The notes under the pieces are model-generated. The model searched no databases. It was not told the origin of the DNA and was given only the letters and a program-made list of their open reading frames with translations. Position numbers and translations under genes: made by a program. A stretch of 64,000 bases of DNA, taken from assembly GCA_038501195.1 (NCBI GenBank), contig JBBPUQ010000007.1:2457501-2521500 (forward strand), given 5' to 3'. Position 1 is the stretch's first letter. The number at the start of each line of letters is the position of its first letter. Source of the DNA: Nemania diffusa (lineage: Eukaryota > Ascomycota > Sordariomycetes > Xylariales > Xylariaceae). Below are positions 21,581-34,640 of this stretch, piece by piece.

Positions 21581-24127
21581 ATGTCAATCATGCTGCAAAC
21601 TCCGTCGCGGGCCTCTACGGCCTCCTCCTCGTCGTTCCAACCCATATCGCGCCAGAACACCATGTCCTCATATGATGGCCCACGATCGGCGCGACAGAGC
21701 AAGCGGTACTCTATGTCTGCCATATACATGTCTATGTCTGCAAATGAAACCGACCTCGAGATCGATGATGAATTGGCCAAAGGTAAGCCTGCCTATCTCA
21801 GACAAGGGATGGGTCTTTCTAAACGATAATTAGCCCAGAAAGTACTTCGCGACCTGAAGTCCAAGATTTCCTCGCAGTCCAAGAAGAACTTCGTCCTTGA
21901 AAAGGACGTACGGTATCTGGACTCGCGCATTGCGCTACTGATTCAAAACCGCATGGCTCTAGAGGAGGTAAGCCAATGTTCCTCCTTTCTACTACGGCGG
22001 CTATTAACTGTGGCATAGCAAAATGAAGTAGCCAGCCACCTCGAAGATGCGCTAGAGCTAGAGGAGGGGGTGTTTCCCAATGATGAGAAGACACAGAAAT
22101 ACGGCAATCTTCTGTTCTTACTGCAATCAGAACCGAAGCACATTGCCCACCTCTGCAGACTTGTGTCTATGGCCGAGATTGACTCTCTCCTTCAAACTGT
22201 CATGTTCACAGTCTACGGTAATCAATATGAAAGCCGTGAAGAGCATTTGCTTTTAACTATGTTCCAGGCAAGTCCCGCAACTGTCCCCAGCACTTAGGTC
22301 CCAGATTTTAACATAAAATATAGTCTGTATTAACCTATCAGTTCGATACGACTCCTGAATATTCGTCTCTTCTCCGCGCCAACACTCCCGTTTCTCGAAT
22401 GATGACTACATACACTAGGCGTGGACCCGGTCAGAGTTTCCTTCGAACGGTGCTGGCCGATAGGATCAACAGCCTCATCGAGTTAGAGGACCTGGACCTG
22501 GAGATCAACCCTCTCAAAGTATATGAGCGCATGTGTGAGCAAATTGAAGAGGATACTGGAAGTTTACCACCAACATTACCCAAGGGTATCACCGGAGAAC
22601 AAGCTGCCGAAAACCCCGAGGTCCAAGCCATTATCGAGCCACGGTTGACCATGCTAACGGACATCGCAAATGGCTTTTTGGCAACGATCATTGATGGGCT
22701 TGACGAAGCACCATACGGCATTCGGTGGATCTGCAAGCAAATTCGGAGTCTGACGAAGCGAAAGTACCCAGAAGCAAATGACCAAGTTATCTGCACATTG
22801 ATTGGAGGTTTCTTCTTCCTTCGATTCATCAACCCAGCCATCGTCACGCCCAAGTCATATATGCTTATCGATGGGAAGCCCGCTGAGAGACCACGGCGCA
22901 CCCTAACCCTGATCGCCAAGATGATCCAGAATCTCGCCAATAAGCCGTCGTACGCGAAGGAACCGTACATGGCCAAACTCTCCCCCTTCATTCAGCAGAA
23001 CAAGGACCGTGTAAACAAGTTTATGCTAGACCTCTGCGAGGTACAAGACTTTTATGAAAGTTTAGAAGTGGACCAATATGTGGCTCTCACCAAGAATAAC
23101 CTAGAGCTTTCCATCACACTCAACGAAGTATATGCAATGCATGGTCTTATTGAGAAGCACAGCACGGAGCTATGTAAGGATGAGAACTCGCACCTGGCTC
23201 TGATCATGTCGGAGTTGGGACATGCTCCTCCGCAAGTTGCTAGGAGAGAGAACAGGGCTATTAACTTGCCTCTCTTTAGCCGCTTTGAACAAACATTTGA
23301 AAACATGACGCAAAATATGGATATCACGCAGGAGGAAATCTATTTCTTGGAAGCTAAGAATGTCTTCGTGCAGATTATTCGATCTATTCAGCATAGCTCC
23401 GTCGCAAGAAAGCCCCTGCGCCTGGAGAAGATCGCTGATGCAGCTGCTACATCTCGTCACGATGCAGTGATGGTGCGGAAAGGCATTCGAGCAATGGAAT
23501 TGCTCAGCCAGCTGCAGGAGATGCGGACCATCGATAAATCCGATCAGTTTGGCTCCCTTCGCGACGAGGTTGAACAAGAGTTGTCCCACCTTGGATCACT
23601 CAAGGAAGGTGTTCATCTGGAAACCCAGAAACTAGACGATGTCTACAAAACGATTCGAGACCACAATGCTTACCTAGTGGGTCAACTAGAAACGTACAAA
23701 AGTTATCTGCACAACGTGCGAAGCCAATCGGAAGGTACCCGACGAAAGCAGCAAAAACACCAAGTATTAGGACCCTACAAGTTCACTCATCAGCAGTTGG
23801 AGAAAGAAGGCGTCATTCAGAAGAGCAATGTTCCTGATAATAGGAGAGCGAACATCTACTTTAACTTCACCAGTCCTCTGCCAGGCACATTCGTCATCTC
23901 CTTACACTACAAGGGTAGGTTGATCACCGATATCCCCAAACGCTATGCTATGGCTAACAGTAATAGGACGTAATCGGGGATTGCTTGAGCTTGATTTGAA
24001 GCTCGACGACTTGCTCGAAATGCAGAAGGAAAACCAGGACGACCTTGATCTTGAATATGTACAATTCAACGTGCCAAAAGTCTTGGCGTTGCTGAACAAG
24101 CGATTCGCAAGGAAGAAAGGCTGGTAA
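21581..24127 (+). CDS. Ras GTPase-activating protein (RasGAP with RasGAP-C domain), 778 aa
   Basis: Exons 21,581-21,782, 21,834-21,967, 22,019-22,267, 22,324-23,914 and 23,967-24,127 join to 2,337 nt in frame. The protein switches off Ras by stimulating GTP hydrolysis and acts at the membrane and cell cortex; it resembles S. pombe Gap1 and Aspergillus GapA. A serine-rich N-terminus (to about residue 70) is followed by a helical segment, then the RasGAP domain. That domain has the probable arginine finger in SSLLRANT (Arg213), the signature FLRFINPA (360-367) and VTPKSY. The RasGAP C-terminal domain follows with [12 protein letters not shown] and a coiled tail ending FARKKGW. Intron 3 (22,268-22,323) starts with GC rather than GT (GCAAGT); its use is fixed by the conserved [10 protein letters not shown] junction. 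Start chosen at ATG 21,581; ATG 21,590 is almost as good. Confidence 0.93.
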
Positions 24128-26106
24128 AACACTCATGCTGGCGTGGGATTGTATAAGGCTTTCTGATCGATGTACACGACGAGTTACACAATTTTCCATT
24201 ATTCGATATGGCGTGGCGTTGACGGCTTCTTACGACTTGATACCACTTTCATTTGATACATCGAGCTACCGGCTCTCGTTGATCTCCTTATGTCCCACAA
24301 TATCAATAACAACACACCCGCAGTACTGTCTGCGGCTACACACTTGCTTTCGCGTTCTTAGTATAGTGTGATAACGAGGCAAGGATGAAGGCAAGCCGGA
24401 TTAAGAGGCAGCAGTCTAATCCAAATAGCCGGGGTAGGGGTTGGAACTTGGGTTCGTCTGTTAGTGCCCTAGCAAATCTAAGGCAAAGTCTCTGGTCATG
24501 GGAATTCTTGAATCCTTGTGATGGGCGCCTAAATGCCTCGTCGTGGCATGGTACCCCTCCTCGACCGGCCATCATAACCCACTAACTAGGTTCAACATTC
24601 GCGATACAGAACAGAACGCCCGATTATGACCTGGTCTAATTATTTTCTGTTTGGCCGGCCCGGTGGGCTGAATGGGTTATTTGATTTGCTGCTATTGTAT
24701 TGTAACTGAGTTTAAAACTCAGTAATGCCGGCTTTGGTTGAGCGGCGGCATATTAGCAGCTTACTCCTGAGTCATGCGCTAGTTCTTTGCTATATTTCCA
24801 ACGGTACCAAGGGCTATGAATTATGGAGAATAGTGGCGGGATAACGGGATGGAAAGTAGGTTTGACGGTTACCATGTAGGTGCGGGAAACGACTGAAGAC
24901 AAAATCAGCCACTTCAAGCCATGGGCAATCTTTATCGGTTGCTGAAATGCCGATGTCGAGATGGATTCTTTTCCCCGTCCGTAGTTACGAAGGTGGATAG
25001 GATGAATTTTACGAATTCTGTAATTTCTAATTGTATCTTCCCCCATGGACACTGTACGTTCATTCATAGGTCGAGGGTGTGTATTACTCACTTCCCAGTT
25101 TTGTTCCTAAATTAGGAACGTGCTAAATCTGGGCCCCTGATGCAATAAATTTACGTGACATAGCGAGTTAGCGATATATCACTGAGGCTATCCGTCACCA
25201 GGGGGGCGGAATTGTGAGCATTCAATCTACACCATATCTGGCGAGAAGGATCTAGTGAGTTCAAACAACGGGTTTCTTTCTTCCCATGTAGTTAACGTTA
25301 CTAGGGAGACCAAGCTTAACTATACATTCATTACCCTTACTAATTTATAATGAATCGTAGACTAAGAGTACATTTTCTCAATCTGCAGAGGATATCTTCA
25401 AGTTGAATGTAGTCTACCAACGGCGTTCTAATCATACTAGAGATAGTCCCACGTTGAGACGGAGAAAAACGACGCCGTCAATACTCCTACGGTACGCGAC
25501 ACATGTGAAATACGCTTAGGTAGAGTGTAGGTTTTTTCATCTCTTTCCACTCCATAGTAGTCAGTTTATCAATATCAATTTAGTTCGTCTAGTTTGACTA
25601 CCAGGGCCTTTTCTCGTTCCACCCCAGCACAAGCCAGCCGTGATTACTTGCTACCAAGTCCAACACATCTGTTTATTCTGGGACAAGCAAACAGTGTCCT
25701 GCCCCACCCTATTCCATGGATATTTCCCGCAAAATACGAGCAGAAACTGCTTGCTACATCTTCTGGTATGGGCCTCGATTCCTGGGTAATTGTATGATAA
25801 CGCTTGAGGGTTTGTAGGAGAAGATTTTCTCTAGCTAGTAGCAAGGTGGGAAGGCCACTGCTTCTGTATCCCCCCTTCCACGTCTCTGCGATAATTAGCT
25901 CTCCTAGCATCTCTCCCGAGATAGGAGCTCCTTCAACAGGTGCTCGATCTTGCCAACAATTTGGTGCTGTCACTCGTTTTCCAATTCCCTGCGACGCCTC
26001 CTAGGACACTTTCAAGCATTCAGATCTCCAAACTCGTTCTGTCCTCTCTTTCGGTACGCCGCGGTTCATATCGTGATTCTCGGTGTCCCGAGCACCTAGC
26101 TGCAAG
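24128..26106. other. Intergenic region between RasGAP and membrane-protein genes
   Basis: Frames at 24,336-24,585 on both strands shadow each other and have no signature. The first ~300 bp are presumably the 3' UTR of the RasGAP. A palindromic stem gagtttaaaactc lies near 24,709-24,721. The last ~500 bp (25,590-26,100) are pyrimidine-rich and likely serve as promoter and leader of the next gene. Confidence 0.45.
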
Positions 26107-27993
26107 ATGAGCATAATTCAGACTTACGATGAGAACCCGGCAGTAAGTAGCTTTCGGAGTTTTGGGCGTTTAAAGGGCTCAAAGACTGACTTTTAGTCGA
26201 GAACAACGCTTGGGGCCTTTTCGCGCTTCAGATACATACACACGCCATACTTAAATTGTAATTTCTGACTTGGAGTGGTGTAGTGGCGACAGATTATTAT
26301 CAATTCAGTGTTTAACTTGCTGACCATCGTTGTTGTTGGTCTGCGCTTTTATTCGCGACGGCTGACGCGGGCTGGCTTCGGCTGGGACGATGGATTCACT
26401 CTGATTGCGACTCTGTTGGTAAATGCCATGCTTATAGCCGCTGGGTTTCGTAAGTGCTTCCTCCAACAGAACTACCGGTGCGGCCGCCTGTTCGTGGCTA
26501 TGTTTCAAGAGTCTGACATAGTACGATATCGATTCTAGTCATTGATCTCGGCTTCGGGCTCCCGCTTCCCGATATCACACTTACCGGCCACGAGAAGATT
26601 ATGATTGTATGTATTCTTCCCCTGCTTGGTGCATGCGAGTGTATGATGTTTCTGTGCGCGTGTATATTCCTGAACGAGTGTTGTTGGCAACGGAAGGCGA
26701 ATCAGGGAATAAGTAAAGGCACGCTGACATACGACTTAGCTAGGTCATACGTTCCGTCTCCATTTCCTATTATGCATCTGCTTCGTGAAGCTCTCGGCGC
26801 TTTTCTTTTACCTACGAGTCTTCGGAAACCCGTTGCTTTATACCAACACCGTCTCCCGCCCCAACAGTATTAGAGACGATAACCCCCCTTCTAGATTTTC
26901 TCTCTCCAGTATACGATCGTCGCTGGAATATTTCTGGTGTTTCTTACGAACGCCCTCTATGCGGTCAGCATATATCCTCTTCATCTGGGTTGTGGTCATC
27001 TGGTCGATCGTTAATATAGGCCAAGAACTCACGGTCTGCGGCCTCGGAAAGCCCATGTGCGCTCGCCAGCGTGACACAGACCTCAGTATCTGCGTGTTCA
27101 ACTCCGTGAGCGAGTTGATGATATTCCTGCTCCCTCTCTGGCCTATCTGGCGACTACAGATGAACAAAAGTGCCAAGATAGGGCTTTCGATCCTGCTTTT
27201 GCTGGGTACTGTGTACGTAGCTTTCCCTTAACTCTATCTTTCTATTCTTTGCGCCTTCGTAGTGGGTGTGCAGACAGAAGCATAGCTGGCGGAATGAGGA
27301 TTGACTAACTCCATCTGTATGTGCAGCACGATCGTTGTGGCCTTCCTTCGCTTCGAGGCCATCGTGCACACGGACTACGACAATAACTACAACGCCACGG
27401 CGATGAAGTCCTTTAACTACGCCATCCTGGAGCCGAACCTAGCGATCTTATGCATCAGCCTCCCGATGCTTCGGCCCCTGTTTCGCAAAGCGCGGGGTCT
27501 TTACCAGACCGAGTCCCCCGACAGAAACCCGAGCGGATTGTCAAGCTGTTGGGCAGGCAGGTGCTTTAGCAGTACTGCCACGCAAACTTCTTCCAGCAGC
27601 CAAAACAACAGTACTACCAAGAGCCCCGCGAATCCGCTGCCAAAGAGCGCCCAGGTAAACATCGAGCTCACAGTAGTTTCCACCCGGGCAAGCCACGATG
27701 ATTTTGGCGGGGTAGGGGCAAGTCGTGGTATTGGCATCGCGGATAGGAGCGAGAACGAGAGGCGGAAGGGGAGCTGGGGCAGAAGCCGAGACGGAAGTCT
27801 CCTGTGCAAGGCTAGGAGTCTCTGGAGCGTCGGCTCCTACGGATCGTCCCAGGATGTCACCGCCGAGCTCGCAAGCCGTCCTGGGACACGCCCGACAGCA
27901 CACCCCGATGCGAGTTCTTGGAGTTCCGAGGACTGGCCGTTCTCGCCCTGCACGGGCGTAACTATCACGACGATTACTGCAGGGAAGACGTAA
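26107..27993 (+). CDS. PTH11/rhodopsin-like fungal integral membrane protein, 481 aa
   Basis: Proposed exons: 26,107-26,142, 26,197-26,257, 26,309-26,449, 26,539-26,606, 26,740-27,212 and 27,327-27,993, which join to 1,446 nt without stops. The membrane core shows VVVGLRFYSRRLTRAGFGWDD (first helix and the family's conserved GWDD), IDLGFGLPLPD, FVKLSALFFYLRVFG, a helix around YILFIWVVVIWSIV, LMIFLLPLWPIWRLQ, IVVAFLRFEA and FNYAILEPNLAILCISLPMLRPLF. This is the standard order of the fungal rhodopsin-domain family, which includes candidate plasma-membrane receptors such as Pth11. The C-terminal ~170 residues are a Ser/Arg-rich cytosolic tail. The second exon's ends are the weakest part of the model. 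The segment after FYLRVFGN is longer than usual, and an extra intron there is possible. Confidence 0.75.
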
Positions 27994-29002
27994 CTGAGGC
28001 TTTGCTGAGTAGGAGAAGAGCTCGGTCTTGTAGCTATGGCTGAGGCGTCCCCCCAAAAGGAACTTGGGGGCAGAAATTAATGGAAAAGAGGGGAATGCAT
28101 GACGATATGGGGGCAATGTGATCTCGGGGGTAGCGCACCTATGCTAAATTGGATCTAGAGTATATGTATTGATAAGGAGTCGTTTGAGGGGAACGCGTCC
28201 TAAGGGTTACTTAGCTAAACAGTTTTTAGGCGATAGCGTCATGGTTATTACCTACCAATAGGGAGGAACACGTTCTTGGGATATGCTGTTGGCGGCACTG
28301 TCAGCAGTATTTCCGTCCTTTTACTGCAGGGCTAACATAACAGTGTGCGGGCTGGACCACTTCAGTTCGAGTCTTTTCAACCTGTATGTTGTTATATTGT
28401 ACGCAATGTTATAATAAAACACGATGTTGCAGTGATGTTTCAATAAGATCAAAACCCCCCTTTCTAGTTTTATTTTTTATTTTTATTTTCAAAAAACAGG
28501 AAGTGTAACTAAAGAAAAGGTAGCAGTTTTGGCTTAGTAATAGAAGTTATTTATGCAGTTGCTACAACATTATTATATAATGTTCTAGTGCTTGAGAGCA
28601 CATGATTCGGAGTGACTAGGACAACAACACCTCCGTAGATAAGACTATGTAATGTAAGTTAAAACGAAAAGGACGAGGTAAGTACCTAGGTACTTAGACG
28701 CATCAGTCTTGAAGGGAGTAACTGTGCTTGAGCGGCAGCTACGCGCCTGTAGTTGTTTCCCGTAGTGCAGGTACGACATGTATCATAATCAAAACAGGAA
28801 GAGGAAGACGTGCCCGTGATACAATGTAGTACTAATGGACTTGAATATGAAATGGCCCACCTGCTTGCAAAGGGATACTCTTACTTCTCCCATTCCCATT
28901 TACCAACACTCCATCTTCCGTCTCGTTGCCTAACCATCCTGATTAAGCTATCGCAACAAACTCTCCAACTAAAAGTACTTCTAAACGCACAACCGAGTCA
29001 AG
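27994..29002. other. Spacer with AT-rich downstream region and a TACCTAGGTA palindrome
   Basis: Contains the 3' UTR of the membrane-protein gene, an AT-rich stretch around 28,380-28,600 with poly-T/poly-A, and a perfect 16-bp palindrome AAGTACCTAGGTACTT at 28,680-28,695. The last ~150 bp are pyrimidine-rich and likely promoter and leader of the small gene at 29,003. Confidence 0.45.
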
Positions 29003-29209
29003 ATGTCGTCTGGTCCTTCAGGTTCCTCCTCGTCGAAGGAAGCAGCGAATGCGCGCCTCGCTAAGGAGTTTAAATATTCGAATCCGGCAGTCGAAGCTGT
29101 CAAGTTCAACCCTACCGAACGTAAGGGCGAGGGTTCCACCCAAAAGAACCCCAAGTCTTCGCCTAGACGCTTGACCAAGGAAAAGGACAGAGGTTCGTCT
29201 AAGAAGTAA
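29003..29209 (+). CDS. Small basic hypothetical protein, 68 aa
   Basis: ATG in a good context (tcaagATGtc) opens a 68-codon frame ending TAA at 29,207-29,209. The first 12 residues are Ser/Gly-rich, the middle reads ARLAKEFKYSNPAVEAVKFN, and the last ~30 are Lys/Arg/Ser-rich and probably disordered. There is no signal peptide or membrane segment. The central piece could be a short conserved helix, but I do not recognise a family. A CT-rich leader precedes it. Antisense frames at 29,018-29,310 are regarded as shadows. Confidence 0.5.
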   Translation: MSSGPSGSSSSKEAANARLAKEFKYSNPAVEAVKFNPTERKGEGSTQKNPKSSPRRLTKEKDRGSSKK

Positions 29210-30154
29210 GAGAGATAGAGACAAGCTAAGCCGAGATCTACGATGGATGCCACAATCTTGTCACTTTGTGGAGATCCGTTGACATATCGCTTATCTCGAA
29301 ACGAGACCATTAAGAGACAGACAGTATACTACAGTCATCCGCTAGTTCCGGGGGCGTATACAAGACTACGGGAGATCGGGTGTGAGGTTAGGGTCCTATA
29401 ATTTGTTAAAGGCATTAGCTCGGGAGCCTGCGTCCATCTAGAAAATCATGATATGAATTACAGGCCGTCCTCTCGCCTCATGGATCAGTCGTTAGGTACC
29501 CGGAATTCCTATAGCCAGAGGGAAAATGTCGACAGAATTGTCCGCACTACTCGCAGTTTGGAGAAATGACTATTGAGTGATACTTGCATTAAGTGGCTGT
29601 ATAGCTACGTAGTAGAGCATGATTAAGGCAATCGGTATTCTTATTACTCGTAAATATCTAAATGCTGCTAGAATCTCACATAGCCTTGTTAGTATTTACC
29701 TAAATGAAGACTAAAGCCATACATGCTACAAGACCTGCAGGCGATGTTTAAGTCACTTGTCACGTGGTGTAATCTGAGAGTAGATGGAAGAGTCGTTATA
29801 GCTAAGAAGAAGTAGTTAGTTCAAGATTCACCAGGTAGATTAATTGATTCCTAAACTTCGTAGGCCCTCAAAGGACATGAGTAGCTCAATATATATATAG
29901 CCAAAACTACACATTAACCACCTTAAAGATGAATGACTCAGTCTATTTTCAAGCGCCAAGACTGGACATAACCTCTAAACTGCACGTTGTGTTAACTTTT
30001 TATTTTTTTGGCTAGTCACCACGCAACACTAATTACGGCTTGGGGAATTTTGCTTATCTCGCACCTATACAACACAGGCTTATAAATTTAAGAGAAATGT
30101 ATAAACTCCTTGTTATATAACTAGTAATTTAAATATGCAAGTACAATATTAATA
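29210..30154. other. Left flank of the retrotransposon block
   Basis: No gene seen. Base composition drifts from ordinary to AT-rich over the last ~150 bp, so the mutation that hit the block may have leaked outward. Confidence 0.45.
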
Positions 30155-30159
30155 ATTAT
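30155..30159. repeat. Target-site duplication ATTAT, left copy of Copia insertion
   Basis: Identical to 41,246-41,250 and directly adjacent to the outer LTR ends. Confidence 0.8.
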
Positions 30160-30362
30160 TGTTAGAAATATAAAGGGTAAATTAGGCTCTATAATTAAGC
30201 TTTGTAAAGATTTAACTAAAAAGGGGGTTTTTTTTGCTTTAAGAGGTTCTACTTTTATATTTATTTTATATGCTAAAGAAAAATCTTTTAAAACAACAAA
30301 AACACATATATTAAAATAATATATCAATTAATCTGATTAATTTAAAAAGCTTATTTTTAACA
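30160..30362 (+). repeat. Copia 5' LTR, 203 bp
   Basis: Starts tgttagaa and ends tttttaaca. It aligns along its full length with 41,043-41,245; differences are almost all C/T or G/A transitions. The minus-strand frame at 30,121-30,327 is a by-product of the LTR and reappears in the other LTR, so it is not called as a gene. Confidence 0.85.
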
Positions 30363-31592
30363 ATTAAAAGTTTTATATGCTTTTTAAGCTTTAATTAATA
30401 GTTATTTACAACAAAATAATAGCTAAATTAATTAATTAAAATAGCTATAAACAATTTTACTTTTTTATTTATTAATAAAATCAAAAGTTTTTAGCAAAAG
30501 TATTATAACTAAAAATTAAAAAGTTCGTTTAACGCAAAAACAAGATTTTTTAGATTACAAAAGACTTTTTAAAATTACAAAGCTTTTAAGACTTAACTTT
30601 GCAAACTACTTTTAAAAGACTTTTTAAATCGCAAAGCTTTTAAGAACTTTTATTTTGCAAACTATTTTTTAACTAACAAAATTATAAAAACTAAAGATAT
30701 TATTTTTAACTTAAAAGCTTTATAATACAACTTTTTAAAAGCAAAACTAACTATTTTGAAAGCTTGCTATAAAACGCTTAAACAAATAAACCTATTAACT
30801 TAATTCTTATAGATTTATATAAAAAAACAAAAAAAACCACGCTTTTGCTAGCAAATGCAAGCATTGAAAATATATTTATTAAAAAAATAAAAGACCTATT
30901 AAAAAAATAGTATACCTATTGAAAAAATAAAAGCTTTGCTAGCAGTAGCAAAAAAATTATGCTTTTGCTAGCAAATGCTAGCATAAAAAACACGTTTATA
31001 AAAAAAATAAAAAATATACTTATTAAAAAAATAAAAGAAAAAAACTAAAACCTAGAAATACCTAAATCGGCTATTAGAAAACTTAATTGCTTTTTGTTAA
31101 ACCTGCTGCAAAAACTTTACTTTACCTTTTTATATAAAACAATACTAAAAGCTATTTTATATGCTTTTATTAAACCAACTAGTTTAAAAACCTAAAAAAA
31201 TCAAAAACTCGATTTTTATATTAAAGTAATGCTTTGTAAAAGCTGCTAAAAAGCCACGTTTAATTTTAAACGCTTAAGCACTGCAATAAAAACGCACAAT
31301 AAATTAATCAAAGCTACAAAAGCTAGTAATAAAACGCTTTTATTGCCGTTTTAAATAAAATCTAGGCAATAAAAAAAAAGCAGCTAACTTATTAAAAAAA
31401 CTAGTAATAAAGCTAAAAAAAAAAAAAAGCTACTGATTAATCAAAAAAACTTATTGCTACTGCTAAAATTTTACAAAAATCTAAAAATTTACTTAATAAA
31501 TGATTTATTTATTAAAGCTAAAAAAGTTATTTAAAAAGCTACAAAAAATTAAAAGCAAAACTTAAAAAAAAATAAAAACAAAAAAAGATTTT

Positions 31593-31597
31593 ATAAC
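31593..31597. repeat. Target-site duplication ATAAC, left copy of Gypsy insertion
   Basis: Identical to 38,840-38,844 and adjacent to the inner LTR ends. Confidence 0.82.
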
Positions 31598-31777
31598 TGT
31601 CAGGATTTAAAAACTAGGATTTAAAAAAGTACTAGTATACTTGTATATATTTATTTCGTATATATTTCGAAAGAGATTTTTCTTTTTTTTAAGCTTTAGT
31701 TTTATATAATATATACTATTAACTATATACTACTTATTGTATTATATTTAATTTATAGTTTTTTTTATTTTGTAACA
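31598..31777 (+). repeat. Gypsy 5' LTR, 180 bp
   Basis: Begins tgtcagg and ends tgtaaca. It aligns over its whole length with 38,660-38,839. This copy keeps TGTCAGG where the other reads TATTAAA, which is exactly its C-to-T and G-to-A version. Confidence 0.88.
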
Positions 31778-34286
31778 ATTTTAAAGTTTTTATTTAAAGT
31801 TATTTATAATATGAAATAGCATTTCGATGTTTTAAAAAGTTTGTTATACTTATAAATATAACAGAGTTAAATATTATCTAAAATAATAATAAAAATATTT
31901 CAAACTAGCTTCAATTTTAGATTTTTTTTAAAAAGGCTTAATTTTTTGTTTTTGTTACTATTTTTGAGCTACTGACTAATATACTAGCTTTGCAAAAAGT
32001 TTTTACAAAAGTACAAATAAAAAATCATTAATTAAAACTTGAACAAATCAAACAAAATTAATATATTGTTAAATTGCACAATCTTTGATCTAAAACTATA
32101 CCGAAAATGACTTTTAAAAAAAAAAAGAAAAAAACTAATAATTTTATCAACTGCAAAAAACAGCGAAACTTTAAACGATCGGTCTTTTTTTATCGACGCT
32201 TAATTTTTAAAATATATTAACGATGTAATTATAATGTTATTTCTGCACTTTTTGACAACAATAACATAATCGAGTTTTTTATATATACAAATTATCGACA
32301 AAAATATAACAAACTTAAATTAAACTATAACAATAATATAAACTTTAATCAATTAATTAAATTTAAATATAAATTATTAACTTTAAACTTTATATATAAC
32401 AAATAAATTAAATAAATTAAAAAGTTAAAGTTTATATTTAATAGCTTTAAATATAAATTTAATTACTTAACAAGCAAAATTATATATATAATTAATAAAA
32501 TAAATCAAAATTGCAAAAACGAATATTAAAACTTACTTAAAAAATCTTTAAAAATAAAACAGCTTTAATATCAGTACAATTGAAATATATTTTTAAAGTA
32601 AACGAAAACTTTTATACAACAGTTAATACATTTAAAAGCAAATATAAGTACATAGTTAAAACGTACTTACTAACTTTTAAATTAATACTTTAAATAATTC
32701 GACTATTATTTAGCTTAAATTGAAAAGTAAAAATCAAAAAAAACTAACAACGAAAAAACTATGCTTTTTTATTAAAAACTATTTGATTTTTTAAAAAAAG
32801 AAATAATAAATTTTTATAACTTTTTATTTATTACTTAAAAAAATATAGTTAATATAACAACATATTAATAAAAATTAATAAATAAAAGTTAAAAAGAAAT
32901 ATAATAACAACTAAATTTATATATAAATTATAATTAAAGTTGTTATAAATTTTATACAAAACTTTTATAATACTATTACTTTTACTATAACTTTTTACAA
33001 CTGCAAAATCTATATATAGTTAACAAAAATTGTTACAAAAACTATCGCTTTAAAAAGTTATAAAACTTTTAATACTAAAATCTTTGATTTAAATTAATAA
33101 GTTATTAAGCTTTAAAACATTAAATATATCGATTTAACAAACTAAAAAATAAATATAAAGCTAAAAAGCTATAAAAGTTTTTAAAAAACAGGCTTAAATA
33201 TTATTTAAATTTAAACTAACAACTATTAAAAAATTAAAACTTTATTACTTGTTTTTTTTGCAATAAAACAAAATATTATATTAATTAATATTTTAATAAA
33301 TAGTTTTAAAAACAAACTATTTAAAAAACTTAAACTATTAAAAAAAAATCTAATGATTTTTATTATTTAAAACAAACTGTTTTTTTTTATCGATTTGTTT
33401 TAAAAAATTATAATAACTTTGATTTAAAAAACGAAAAATAAACTTAAGTTTTACAATAAAATCTAAAAATAAATACTAGCTATTTATTTTATTTTTTTAA
33501 TGTTTTTATATTTTTTATTCAATATATATATTTAATTTAAATAAACTACTTTTAAAAACATATACTAATTTAAACTTTTATATTAAATGTAATTATATTA
33601 ATTATATTTTTGCTTTATATTATAAATTATAAAAAGCTTTTTATAAGCTTTATAGTTTATAAACTATAAACTAAAAAAGTTTAAATATATATAAAACTTA
33701 TTAAATTTTTTGCAAATTAACTAATTAATAAAAAGTTATTTATATAATTTAACATGTATATACTGCAATATTATATAATAATTAATTAAAAAAAAGCTTA
33801 TTATTATTGTTTTAATTAATTTTAAAAAGCAAAAAAATTATATTAAATCTAAGCTTAAATTAATAGTTTTTTAATTTTAAACAAAAACATTTTAAATTGC
33901 TATTACTTTAAAAGTTTATATAAACTTATTAAAATAAAAAATATTGTTAAGTAATTATTATTTTGTTTAAGCTTTTATTTTTAAAAAAAATAAAAACAAA
34001 ACTAACTTTTATAAGTTTTAACTTAATTCTAAAAAAGTTTTAAGATTTATTTGAATTTTTTAATACTTTTAATGCTAATATATTTTTTTATATTTATTAA
34101 AGCAACTTATTAATTAATTTGCAAAAAAATGCAACAGTATTTTATTATTTTATTTATTTTTTAGTTTAAAACAAGTTGCAAAAACTAAAAAATTAGCTAC
34201 AAAAAATAATAAAAAGCAAAAAAATTAAAAAATTAAAAAGTTTTACAAAAACATTAATACTTTTTATACTTAAAAAAAATAAAACT

Positions 34287-34640
34287 TTATGTTTTTGTGT
34301 TAACTATAAAAAACTTAATAAAATTTTATAAAAAAATCGCTTTATTTTTTTATTTATTTTAAAGATATTAAATAAAATCGCATATACAAAAATATTTTCA
34401 AAAATTGATTTCAAAAATATTTATTATTATATATAAATTCAAAAAAGAAATAAATAAAAAACAGCATTTTATATATGTTATAAACACTATAAATTTTTAG
34501 TTATATTTATAAGTTTATATAACACTTTTGCTACTTTTTAAAATTATATATAAAAAGCACTTAACAATATTTTAAATACTTTTTATATAATATATTTTAA
34601 TAATATATTTATTTTTTTTTTAAACAGAAATTTATATACA
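34287..34640 (+). pseudogene. Gypsy reverse transcriptase remnant
   Basis: One frame, read through several stops, gives CFCVNYKKLNKI (from the family's FCVDYRKLN), KIAYTKIFSKIDFKNIYYYI (from FSKIDLRDAYYRI), TAFYICYKHYKFLVIFISLYN (from [21 protein letters not shown]) and YFNNIFIF (from the catalytic YLDDILIF). The catalytic aspartates became asparagine (GAC/GAT to AAC/AAT), as G-to-A change predicts. The enzyme is dead. Confidence 0.85.

Noticed and set aside
24336..24585. Frames on both strands downstream of the RasGAP
   Set aside because: They shadow each other, lie in the probable 3' UTR, and have no motif.
30121..30327. Minus-strand frame of 68 codons, with a similar one at 41,001-41,210, looking like a duplicated gene
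   Set aside because: Both lie inside the two Copia LTRs; the similarity is due to the LTRs, not a conserved protein.
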